Made by a program: the position numbers and the translations under genes. The notes under the pieces are model-generated. The model ran no database searches. It saw nothing but the letters and a program-made list of their open reading frames with translations, and was not told the origin of the DNA. A stretch of DNA of 64,000 bases from Voacanga thouarsii (taxonomy: Eukaryota > Streptophyta > Magnoliopsida > Gentianales > Apocynaceae), in the NCBI GenBank assembly GCA_026120185.1, contig JANUWF010001497.1, positions 2,716,501 to 2,780,500 on the forward strand, in the 5' to 3' direction. Below, one piece after another: positions 10,361 through 21,299 of the stretch. Numbering within the stretch: the stretch's first letter is position 1; each line of letters begins with the position of its first letter.

Positions 10361-12092
10361 AAGTATCACGAACAAGTAGGAAAAACACAAGGTTTTAATC
10401 ACTCACTCAATTCCAAAACTATATCCTCAATGCTTTCTTTATTCATGAACATAAAACATATGATACCAAATCTTTCACAGCCAATGCAAGACTTGTGTAG
10501 TGATAAATGTCTTAGTAGAACCATCTCAATACTTTACAATATTCTCAAACCATTGGAAAGAAGTCAGTTCAAAGAGAGTATGCATTCCATATGCTTACTT
10601 TTCATACACTATCTCCACTAATCTGAGACATATCATGATTCTACTTAGATCAAGTAGGACTTTTAAGCTTGTAATTTAAGGCTAAAGGTTTGTAATGTGG
10701 CTTAGCAAACGAAGGATATAGGAACATCAAATGTCAAAGAAAAACTGAGAGTAAGCAAGAAAAGGATACCCAAAATAAACCTATAATTCCCAATTCTTCT
10801 TGTTCTCCTATTCCACGAATCAATCAAACCATAACCTTATATAACAACCCTTATGCATTTCAAGCAAATCCTGCATTGTTCTTCTTCTTCTTTTTTCTTT
10901 TCTTTCACCTCTTCTTATTATCAACTCTTTTCCTCACAAGATCACTCAATTTTCCAGCAATGGTGTCAAGTGTTTTATATGAACTTACTTTTACAATTCT
11001 CTCACCATCCCTTTTGTGATCTTTTTCCTCTTCCTTTTTTTCAATGCTTTTTCAATTCCCTCTCTTTTTTTTCTCCTCTTTTGTTTTCACTGCTGCTGTT
11101 CTTTTCTTCTTTCTCATCTTTTTCAACTCACCATTCTTTTCTTTCTCAATTTTTTTTCAACTTCTTCCTTCCATTCCACTTCCATTCTTTTCCTAGCTCC
11201 ACTCGTAATTGATCCATGACTGAAAGTAACAAGTCTTGATCTCCATCTCTGCATTTTTTCCAACATACGTATACTTTCATCCTTCAAGAGCATAAAGATT
11301 TGGAAATTATACAAACTCTCAGCATAAGGAATAGACAAAATATCGCGACGGGTTTTAACGAAAGAAATCACCAATTTAGGCCCAAAATAGGCACAGGGAT
11401 AATATGACAATAGATAGGCTTAAAAAACTCAAACTATCCAAAGAATGCCTATTTTCATAATCCCTAAGTTAAATCATGAATATCTTTCTTATTTCGCCTT
11501 GAGAGGTATTCAAGTAAGTTCTAGAATGTTACATGAATTTTAGAGAAAAACAGGTTTAAGAATAATGCACAGTATTTGATCAAGAACTACTTTTCCAAGT
11601 GAGTGCAAAAAGTCATGCATAAGCCATCAATGATCTAGAACATATGCTCTATAATCCATCATAAAGACATGCACTAAAAAAATACAGCTTGATATTGAAA
11701 AATTTTGAAAATTTTGAAAAATCCCGCATGCAAGAATATGTATCCCAAGAATATGTATAAAAGAATTGTCAATCAAAATACTCCCCCACACTTAAACTGG
11801 ACATTGTCCTCAATGGCCAAATAAATATAACAAAAAAAAAATAAAGGAGAAGAGATAGAAAAAATAAACTTCCATTCATTGTGGTGTACAAGAGCTGAAT
11901 GCTTGAAAAGGGAGGCAGCATCAACGTACCTAAAAAAAAATACAAAAGAAAATACCAAAGCATAACAACTAGAAAAGAAAATAAAGCAAAGATAAACTAA
12001 ATAAAAAGACAACAAAAGGAAAGCCAAACATACTAAAACAAAAACATGAAAAGAGAAAGGAAACAAAAACAAAAGTGAACAAGAACGCATCA
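10361..12092. other. 3' noncoding region of copy C
   Basis: No supported gene. It includes the pyrimidine-rich tract at about 10870-11200 and an A-rich block at about 11820-12080 that produces hydrophobic, low-complexity open frames on the minus strand (11773-12163). I do not regard these as genes. About 950 bp from 11625 to 12573 is absent from copy B. Confidence 0.55.
11781..11815 (-). other. Second, internal polypurine-like module
   Basis: Minus strand TTGAGGACAATGTCC, then AGTTTAAGTGTGGGGGAG. It closely mirrors the terminal module (GAGGACAA, about 12 bases, AAGTGTGGGGG) but lies about 1.45 kb inside the element. It could act as a central polypurine tract or be a relic of an older 3' end. 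Confidence 0.5.
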
Positions 12093-13310
12093 TCAATCCT
12101 CTGCAGTATCATCATCCTCATCCTCCTCCTTATCAGCGAGTGTAGAGGGGCCTGCACCATCATGTGGCCTAGGAGGCTGCTGCTTCAACTCAGTCAACTG
12201 CTGCTCCATGGTAGCTTGCCGTCATGCCATATCTTCCATAGTTCCTAGCAAGCGTAGGAGCACCTCCATTTGCTGGTCGAGGAGCCCCAGTACGGTGGTC
12301 TCAAAGTCCATCCGGGAGTGGGACTGAGAACGGCAAGCTCTAGCATGTGTCGGTGGTGGTGGCTGCTCCTCCTTCGCTATAGGTAGCCTTTCCTGGCCGG
12401 GATGTTGGACCTCGAAGGGAGTGAGCCATTTCTTTAGCTCCGAGCTGTATTTGTATTCGCAACTCATAAGAGTGTGCTCAGTGACCATATCGTGCTCAGC
12501 GGTAGCCTCCATGAGTTCTCCCTCAAGACTCACCCCAAAGTCCTTTAGAATCTTCATTATAACCAAGGGAAAAACAAAAGCTTTTGTGGAGAGACGGTGA
12601 TGAACAACCTCCCTAATAGATTGGATGATCAAAGGAGCAAAACAGATAGGTAATGTGTTTATCATCCAGTATAGAATATAAGTGTCAATAAGACGAGTTT
12701 CATTGAAACCACTAGCATGGGGAACAACATTAAACCCAAACATGTACACCAACGCATGAAAGTTGGCTGCCAATTCATTGTTTGAATAAAAGTTGTTAGC
12801 TTAGAAGGTATTATGCTTATATAAGCCTAGGGTTGCTCATGTCCCCCTAACATCCCAATTCAGGTCCGTAAGAATCTTTTGATTATTCACATCAATCCCT
12901 TGTCAAGTATCATCGTCATAAATCTGGAGGAGGTGAGATAATTAGTTTGGAGTGATGACAATAGGAACTCCTTTCACTCTTGTTTCAATATGCAGGAGAT
13001 GTTTATTACCGTTCTCCGTCATATTAGCATAGAATTCCTTGACAAGCACGGGGCAAAACGTCCCTTTCAATTGCATTATGGATCCCCAACCTAGTCGTCT
13101 AAACATCATTCCTAATTTAAGTGCCCGGTCTATGGTGGGGGAGAAAGTACGCTCGGCAATAATCTTGTTTGAAGCTCTCCTACTTTACCAATCCTCACAA
13201 GAGGCATCGACAAACTCAGTAGGTCTAAGAGATAAGGGATCAACAAATGATGGAATGGAGGATGAGAAAGGTCTCGCCCTTTTAGATGGTTGACTCCTCG
13301 CTCTAGACAT
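12093..13310 (-). pseudogene. Plant transposon-protein-like ORF, full length but broken (copy C)
   Basis: About 405 codons from ATG at 13310 (MSRARSQPSKRARP) to TGA at 12093-12095. In order: a basic Ser-rich N-terminus; a segment with RRLGWGS and CPVLVKEFYAN (about 13000-13130); the core MFGFNVVPHASGFNE to IIQSIREVVHHR (about 12595-12745), open from 12773 to 12222; a Pro-rich stretch; a Gln-rich region (MEQQLTELKQQ) and an acidic tail (EEDEDDDTAED). Several internal stops precede 12773, and one TGA at about 12222 probably replaced an Arg codon. It resembles the putative plant transposon protein family often seen next to Tat/Athila-type gag; its biochemical role is unknown. Confidence 0.68.
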
Positions 13311-14435
13311 GATCACAGAAGGAATGGAGTACTAAGAAAAAAGAACAGATATGCTCAATCATTGAAGAGAGTATAGCTACCCCTACACAGATATAACTTA
13401 AATTTCACACAACCCTCAACCAAGCTCACAATCCACAAACCACAACTTCTTCGATGTACACCAACTCCAACACCCAATTCAATCAACCACTTTCACCCAA
13501 TGCAACAAAACCTGCACAATGCATGTAAAAGTCCACTGTAAAGCATAACTTGTGCTGATATCCTCAAAGCATGCTAGTAGACATGATCGTGTGAATGAAG
13601 GTAATGGTATTATGTGATCAACAATGTAGTTTCAATAGATTAAAGTGTCACCAATAACCATAATTCTAGCTTGAGCAGTATGAATTCTTGAATGATAACA
13701 AGCATGAATCAAGTAATGCAGGCTCAATACTCCTAAGGTAATCCAATGAATGAAACTCAAGTAGGAATGCACAATCATAGAATATATAATTCCCATTTTT
13801 TGTCCAAAGTCATCCCTATAATGAGAAAAAATCAATTCCATCAATTTATTCGTAGGACTTAAATAAAAACTATGCCTTTAGGCTCTTATATGCATGGGCA
13901 AGCAAAAGATGTAAGTTTTTTGCAAAAATCTACTCCATTTGCTTGTGGATTGAATGTGCTATTGTTGTGAAAAATCAGAGCTTTTGATGTGTTTGATCCG
14001 TAGGATCAATAAAAAAGAAGGTAAGAGATGTTATGGAAGCGTTTAGAAGTTGAAAAATCAAATTTTGGGCACTAAAAGATGTGAAGCCGGCGTGGGCTTG
14101 AGAGATTTTGTGAGGGAGAAAGGAGATTTTGAAGAAAAAGTGGCCAAAATGGCCCTTTAATTGTGTTCCTCCCGACAGGAACCGGCGCCGGCCCAGCTCT
14201 TGGGGCCGACGCCAGCTCTGTCCTGTCTGGTTCTTTTTTTTTTTTTTTTATAAACATTCAAAAACACACGAATGCTGATTAAAAATACTATAAATTAAAA
14301 TTTATCTTTTACACAAAATAAAAAGTAACGAAAATAGGAAAGAACTGCTTCAAGGTTTTCCATGGTTGTGATCCCGTGGATTTTCTACCGAATTCCCTGG
14401 TAGTGTTCCTGCTTGACGATCTCCCATAAGTTTGG
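13311..14435. other. Noncoding spacer (copy C)
   Basis: AT-rich and without a supported gene; equivalent to 174-1288. It holds GC-rich blocks at about 14178-14215 (AACCGGCGCCGGCCC and GGGGCCGACGCC) followed by a poly-T run at about 14230. Confidence 0.55.
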
Positions 14436-15726
14436 CTAGTTGACCTATCTGGTTTTCTAAATTGCGCATGGAAGCCTCTAGGTTCCTTATTGTTGCTTCG
14501 ACTCCTTGGAACTAAACCTCCATGGTACTTACCAATTGGCCAATCAATTCTTCCAATGGTGGTTTTTGAGGTGCTGCCGTGGTTTTTATGGAGTTTGGAT
14601 TCCTTTGGTTACCTTCAAAATCAAAAGACCATTGCCCAGGTGGATTCCCATTGCTCAAAGAGAAATTAGGGTGATTTTTCCAACCAGGATTATAGGTAGA
14701 GCTATATGAATTGTTACCTGGCCGGACATTACCTACGATGGTCGCTTGTTCTGAAGCTTCTTGGAGTGACCCTATCTTTTGGCATTCATGATTGAGGTGC
14801 CCTTCTCCATAGAAATCGCAGTTGACGTTTAACACTTGGCCTTGAGGCATCACCAACTGCTCCATATTTTGGGTTAAGGCGTCTACCTTAGCCTCTAATA
14901 CTGCCACGGCGTCTACTTTGTGTACTCCTTGCATACGGGCCTTTGACCTTGCACTTCCCTAAGAATAGTTATTATAAGCCAAATTTTCAATAAGCTCAAA
15001 TACCTATTTTGAAGTCTTATGGTTGATGGAACCCCCTGCAAAAGAGTCCACCATTTGTCGTGTTGCAAACATGAGGCCATTTAAGAAGATAAGCATTTGC
15101 ATTCCCAGCTCAAATCCGTGGTGTGGGCATTTTCTTAACATTTCCTCAAATCTCTCCTAACTCTCTTATAAGCGTTCCGAATCTAGTTGTTGAAAGGCGA
15201 AGATTTCATTCCTAAGCTTAGCAGTCCTACCTGGAAGGAAATATTTGGCCAAAAATTATTCAGCTAAGGCATTCCAAGTTGTGATGGAACCTGTAGGTAA
15301 AGACTTTAACCACGATTTAGCTCTATCTCTAAAGGAAAAGGGAAAAAATCATAATTTAATGGCATCTTTAGAAACACCATTCATCTTGAAGGTATCACAA
15401 ATCTCAAGAAAACTGGCTAAATAAGCATTGGGATCCTCTTCCGGTAACCCATCAAATTGAACCATATTCTGCACCATTTTAATAATATTGGGTTTTATTT
15501 CAAAATTTTTGGCATCTACCCTAGGTCTAGTGATACTCGAGCCTGAGCCCGAGATTGCGGGTTTCACAAAGTCGTCCATAACTCTCCTATCATTCCCAGC
15601 ATTGTTCTGTTGAGCACCGTCCATCTCGACAATTAGATTCCTTTGAATTGTTCGGCGAATTTTTGTTAACGTCCTCTCGATTTCAGGGTCAAAATCGACT
15701 ATCTCGTTATTGGATTTTCGGGTCAT
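14436..15726 (-). pseudogene. gag: Gag of Tat/Athila-like element (copy C), broken
   Basis: Starts MTRKSNNEIVDFD at 15726 and is open for 125 codons through FDGLPEEDPNAYLASFLEI to a stop at about 15349. The capsid second half follows in damaged form. A later open piece (14934-14512) holds AVAVLEAKVDALTQNMEQL and a zinc-knuckle-like CDFYGEGHLNHEC, in which the second Cys has become Tyr, so the motif is disabled. It ends at TAG 14436-14438. Confidence 0.8.
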
Positions 15727-15999
15727 GTGCCAAGGGTAATAATTAAGAAAACAAGAAGCAAGTTTAGAGATATACTTAATGGTTAAAATAACATAAATAC
15801 AAGGTTACAAAGTTAGTAAATCAAACTCAGTCTAAGTTAGTTGGTTAAGTTAGGTTGAGTTACAAGGTTATACCAGAATACACGAGATACAAAAGTTAGC
15901 ACCATTTTGTAGAAAGAACAAAAAAACATATTTACCTATTGAAATATTTATATATTTACATGGTTAAATCAACAAAATCTGAGTTTTCATGCTATTGTT

Positions 16000-16015
16000 C
16001 CCTGCAACGGCGCCA
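16000..16015 (-). other. Primer binding site, tRNA-Asp type (copy C)
   Basis: Minus strand TGGCGCCGTTGCAGGG, close to the tRNA-Asp 3' complement with a small change near the end, just inside the LTR edge at 16022. Confidence 0.78.
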
Positions 16016-16021
16016 AAAACT

Positions 16022-17436
16022 TGATGCATTTAGACTTGGGTATAAAAATCATACAAAACTAAGTGCATTCCCAATCAAGTTCAAATTAAAATGTTAAACA
16101 CAAATCACATACATGAGCAAGCGTACTCATCATTAACTGAGCATAGGGTTAAAACAAGTGTCGATCCTCAAGGAACAAGTAGGCATTAATTATCCTTCTT
16201 TCATTGTTTAACCGACTCGATAAAATTAAAAGAAAATAAAAAAGAAAATAAAAATAAAAATATGTATATGTCAATGTTAAGGATGTAGATTTATGTAACT
16301 CAATCCATTGTTTAGACAAACTTGATCTTAAAGAACTTAACCATTATCATAACCAATCATTCTCTTGACATCATGGAGGATGAAGGTAGACTCACTTTGA
16401 TGGTCAATCCATGAAATCCTTATCTCCTAGATAAATTAGAATCACTTGGTCCGTCTCAACTAATTCATCCAAAAGACGCATTAAACACAATCCTTAATTA
16501 AATTCCCTTGGTCTCGACGAATTTAGAATATGAAATTAATCAATGAACCCTTAGTCTCGGAAGACCTCAATTAATCTTCAATTACCAATTCTTAAACAAT
16601 CAACCCCCTTATGTCCAGCAAGTCAGTTGCCAACAGAATATGAAATTACTAAATCGAAAAACCCATCAATCCCCTTTGGTCCAGCAAGTCAATGGATAGA
16701 ATCAACTACTAATCTTGTAATCAACATAAGTAATTGAATACCAAGTATAATAACCAATTAATTAAAAGATCAAAAAACTCTAGAAATCGTGAATATCTAA
16801 AACAATGTCGAATTACAATAAAATAATTAACATATCATTGTTCAAGAAAAAGAAAACAAAGTAAAAGAAAGAACTCATAGACAAGCCTCATTCTTCTTCC
16901 TTTGAAAACCTTCTTGTACAACCCTCGAACTTTGAAGAATTCTCCTTGGACTGGGTGATTTTCTATGATGATCAATGAATTCTCCCATTTTCCCTTGCGT
17001 TTTCCATCTATTTATAGGCTTATGAGGTTCCTAAACTCGTAGGTACAAAGTTCTTGGCCGAGTAGAAGTTGGAAGCTACTAAAACTCTTCAGATTTCCAA
17101 AAACGCGTAGAAAGATCGCAGCACCGCATCAGGGACAGACCATAGTCGACGCCACCTTGGTTCTGTTTCTCCACTCTTTCGACTATTTTTCTCTGAATTG
17201 TGCGCATACGTTCCAGAGTGCCGCCGGTGCCGATTCCAGCCTTGCAGCCAACGTCGCCTCTACTCTGCTTCGCGACGATTTTGCTTTGTTTTACCCAAAA
17301 TCCTGAAGTAATGACCAAAATACCTTTCCAAGGATAAAATCTCAAATATGAAAGAATATGACTAGTTATTTCACATAATTTATTACAAAAGAGCCTCAAA
17401 TAACTAAGCAAAGTATAACCAATTTAGCTCCTATCA
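16022..17436 (-). repeat. Outer 5' LTR of the tandem array
   Basis: About 1415 bp. It differs from the two inner LTRs by roughly 55 extra bases near its U5 end (about 16065-16125) and by loss of CpGs in its GC-rich U3 blocks (for example TCGACGCC and CCAACGTCGCC near 17145 and 17250). The TATA box is at 17008-17016. The upper edge CTATCA joins copia-1 at 17437. Confidence 0.86.
17008..17016 (-). promoter_or_regulatory. LTR TATA box
   Basis: TATAAATAG on the minus strand, same position as in the other two LTRs of the array. Confidence 0.68.
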
Positions 17437-17786
17437 AAGAGCCTCCTGCTTTGCGGGCTAGCTCTTATCTGTGAACATCGTGGCTAATGATTGAGTTATG
17501 TCATACGCAGTGGTCATGTGCTCATGTTTGGATTGGAGCACATTAGACATGGAGGCCAACATGTAACAACGACCCATCTCGTTGGCCTTCTTCTATGCCT
17601 TCTCAGCCTCACGCTCCTCGACAGTGGAACCCTTCCCGATAACAGGGCAAGTTTCGTAAAGGACATTCTTATACTCTTCCGCTGTGAGTATTATGTCTAG
17701 GTTCCTCTTCCAGTCCATATAGTTTGGTCCCGTTAGCTTATTCTCTCTGAGAATAACAACCAATGGACTAAAAGAACCTCCCACCA
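17437..17786 (-). pseudogene. gag: Copia gag, N-terminal fragment
   Basis: Start ATG at 17786 (MVGGSFSPL), then ENKLTGPNYMDWKRNLDI, the N-terminal signature of plant copia gag. A stop falls at about 17593. The readable frame continues to 17437, where the sequence switches abruptly to the LTR of the gag-only array. The full-length counterpart is in copia-2 (35243 onward), which shows where this copy is cut. Confidence 0.8.
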
Positions 17787-19437
17787 TTTCTAAAAAATCG
17801 AAAATAAAATAAAAGAATTTAGTTTGTGAAAACAAAACAAATTTATGCACTTTATCCTTATTATCAAAACTAATAATAATTAATTTGGCTCTTAGAAAAA
17901 CTGACATAGCTTCATGGAAAGATTAACAATTCCCTAAGCTAAGTGTATTAACCACCACAAATTAATTTCCCTTCTAGGTAATGATCTATAAGATAACTTC
18001 GTCGAGGGGATAGTAGTTTCTTTTTATTTCCTATGGACATATCTTGCACTATAATCTCCAAAGAGGGGTTGGCCGATCATAGTATGTGTCCTGGGTTATT
18101 AATTACATCCCTCCATTAGATCTAGATCCTTGTGGTATCTCCATTCTATATGGGTTCACTCCCAGGATGACGCGAGGGGACCCACGATCTCTAATGAGAA
18201 TCGTGATGGAAGCCGTGGGGCCGTTGGAACCCCTCTTCCACTTAGTTTTTTATAACAAGGATTTTTTGAAAAATATCTCTTTGAAAATTTCCATTAAGTT
18301 TTCCCTTTAACTCAAAAATAAAATATCTAAATCCATTAAAATCTCTATGTCAAGGTATATATCCTTTGAGAGATTTTTCCATGGTCTAATTTTATTCAAG
18401 TTAAAAAAACTTAATGATTTCAAAAATTTTCCAATTAAAACTTTCTAGAGACTCTGGTCTCAAATTTATTTGACAAAACAATTTTTCTTGTGCTAAAATA
18501 AAACAAAATGGCTTTCTATTTTAACTTACAAAAATATCTAAATCCAATATATTTTCCATGTCAATGATTAAATCCTTTGAGAAAATATCTAAGGATTAAT
18601 TTTTAGTCTAGTTAAAACAACCATTTTACTTGTAGAAAAATGTTTTTCCTGTCAAAAATATTTCCAAAGACTTTGTTCATAGAGAGACCGTACACATAGG
18701 TACTTAAAAAAAAATAGCATGCTAGAAAACAATGTACGTTTTCATGCTTCTCTATTTTTTAAACCTAAGTGCCCAGATAATAGAATTAAACACATTAATT
18801 AATTAATGGTTTTGTTTAATCTTAAAATCCCTTGCTAATATTTTTCATGCAAAATATTCCATGAATATTAACTATTGCAAAAATATTAACTTTGCCTGGT
18901 ATGGACCCTAAAACAAAAAGGAAAACGCAAGAAAATTTTCAAGGAAAAAATAAAAAATTTCTCCTTGGTCCACTACACCCGCCACACTTGATCAAGCACC
19001 CATCTGCACTGTTGTCCACTGCACCCGCCGCACAGAACCAGGACCCATGGGTGACCTAAAACCTAGACACGAGTCCAAACCCTAGCTGGTGCCGGTTCTG
19101 GTCAAGACGAGTTCTTCTGCAGTTTTTTTTTCTGCGGTTTTCTTCTGCAAATTTTCTTTGTTTTTCTGTGCAACTTCTGGTACCATTGACTCTTCGATTT
19201 CAATCTCAATACAATGAAATAAAACAAAACCAACAATCACCTATACCCTTTAATATCGGGCTTACATGATTTGCTAAGAAAAATAGTAAATTACAAATCT
19301 CCTATACCTCCATCAAAGAGGTTTAACAAGAAAATCTATCCATACCAAAATAGCGAAGGATCACGGTTTAATCACACATATATGTCCAGTTTTATTCAAC
19401 TAGATGCATGCTCCCTATATTTTCAAAAAACCTTCAT
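17787..19437 (-). other. Long copia 5' leader
   Basis: About 1.65 kb between primer site and gag start, matched by 33564-35242 in copia-2. No gene is supported. It contains a diverged direct duplication (about 18317-18530 and 18531-18720) and GC-rich GCCGG blocks near 19090. Confidence 0.6.
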
Positions 19438-19449
19438 GCTCTGATACCA
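19438..19449 (-). other. Primer binding site, initiator tRNA-Met type (copia-1)
   Basis: TGGTATCAGAGC on the minus strand, the usual plant copia primer site complementary to the 3' end of initiator tRNA-Met, two bases from the LTR edge. Confidence 0.85.
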
Positions 19450-19451
19450 AT

Positions 19452-21254
19452 TCAAGGCATAGAAAGGGAAAAACACAAGGCACGCAATGGAAGCGAAAGC
19501 AAAAAAACTGGAAAAACCCAGAACAGGGGAATTCCCGTCCAGGGCAGGCGCCGGCTCCGGTAGCCCTAGCCGGCGCCAGTTAGGCTCTGGCGGGACTACG
19601 AGGTTAAAAATTTCTTACCTCTTTTCCTCGTTCTAAGAATTGGCTAGACCGAAATGTGTGGAACTGGGATAGGTGTGCTGGTGGAAACCTCTAGTGTGAT
19701 TCCTGCAAGCCTCATACTCCATCATTGCATGTAGGTGAATGCCAAAACTCTCGATCTTTCAGTATATGGTCTACCTAATTCCATTTAGTGAACAACTAAC
19801 AAAACTAAGGAATATTTTCTGGAGAGAGAGAGAGAGACGTGTGGTTCTTTTTCCACAGAGAAGTCTGTCCAAAAAACAACGATGATCTCCAATCCTCCTG
19901 TTTAACCAAAATAAAACCATAGGTTAAATTGGATTGGGCCATTGGACTCTTAGTTTAACCTTTTGGACTAAATTAATTATTCTAATTAGAACCAATTTAA
20001 TGGCCCAACAAATAATTAATTTTCCCAGCCCAAATAAAACCAGTCTAATAAATAAGCCTATATTAGTTTAGTCCCAGGTTAATCTTTAATTATTCAAACT
20101 GGGCAAAAGCCCTGAATAATTAATTAACTCACCAAACTAATTTAATTAATTCTCTCTCTCCATTGACCTTTATTTTATTCTAGCCCAATAATTAAATTAG
20201 ACTACTTAAATAAAATAAATTCCATTTAATTTAATATCAATTCCTTAGCCTGTATTTAATTAGGACTCACGGTCTATACTGGGGACCAAAAGATACACCG
20301 TCTTGGCTACTAAAATGACTAGAATACCCTTACCATATAAATAGCTGTATTTTCCATTTTAAATATTTCCAAATATCACCATAAGGAAATATTGACCCCA
20401 AGGACAATGCTGCGTTAGCAAAGTCTCCGACCTACAGGTGTAATGACTGAAATACCACTTTATACATCGACATACATTTAGAGAGGAAGAAGTGTACTAA
20501 CACCTCTCTAAATGACATCTACCATCCTTAGGCTTCTAATCCAATGATCCACGACTTCCTGAATTGTTTCCACTTTTCAAGGGAACTTCCCTAAAGCAAA
20601 CATCCAAGTCATGTTTCCTAGGGCCTTGGATATTTAGATCATTCAGACAACCAAAAGGGGCGACATAGTATAGAAACTATCTTGTACAAGTTTGTCTTAA
20701 CTAACTAGTCACACATACCCAACATGCAAGTATATTGGCCCTACCATAGAACCTCAACTATAGCATATCAAAGTACATGCTTCCAATTTCGTCAAACCAC
20801 CAACTCATACTCAAGTCGTAGAGTACTAGTCTTCATTATAGCAGTAGTAGTCTAGGTTTCTACCATATAGTCTATTAAGAAACCACTACTACAGGTTCTA
20901 TTCTATGTATTCGAAATATGCTTATGTCATGAAGTGAGTGGACTACTCACTGGCAAAAAGTAAGCCATTCCCCATTTGGAATTCACAACATAATAACCTA
21001 AACATGATGAGATTCCCATTCTCATCAATCGGTTAAGAATAAATGTTTATGTGTTAAGTAACCCGTGATCCATATCTTACAGTGAAAGATCTCTATTCAC
21101 ATGGATCACTTCTTAAGCACAATGGGTCTTTTCCAAATGTAATTATTCACAAATAAAATATAAATTCATAAACAATTTCTGAAAATAAATTCTTTCATTA
21201 AAACATTCAATTTTTACATCAGAAACCCAGTCTAAGAGGGCATATTTCCCAACA
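19452..21254 (-). repeat. Copia LTR (shared)
   Basis: About 1803 bp, starting TGTTGGGAAATATG on the minus strand. Its last 585 bp match 32965-33549 on the opposite strand. It contains two CCGGCGCC-type palindromes at about 19545-19580 and a (GA)8-type microsatellite at 19822-19837. The final dinucleotide appears mutated from CA to GA. Confidence 0.82.
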
Positions 21255-21270
21255 ATCTCTCTTTTTCACT
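21255..21270 (-). other. Copia polypurine tract
   Basis: Minus strand AGTGAAAAAGAGAGAT, purine-rich and directly abutting the LTR start at 21254, as expected for plus-strand priming. Confidence 0.7.
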
Positions 21271-21299
21271 CTAAGACTATGTAAGTTCGTAGGTGCCCA

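Larger units (their letters stand above)
8953..17436 (-). mobile_element. Gag-only LTR retrotransposon copy C (LTR to LTR)
   Basis: About 8.5 kb, the most complete unit: 5' LTR 16022-17436, primer site, gag, spacer, full-length second ORF, internal polypurine-like module, pyrimidine-rich block, terminal polypurine tract, 3' LTR 8953-10322. Its outer edge at 17436 joins copia-1 gag, so the whole array was inserted into copia-1. The base pattern after the LTR (AAGAG) would be the target duplication; its partner lies outside the window. Confidence 0.88.

Noticed and set aside
11773..12163. Minus-strand Phe/Leu/Val-rich ORFs resembling membrane proteins
   Set aside because: Produced by an A-rich noncoding block; three overlapping frames are equally open and no start or domain is supported.
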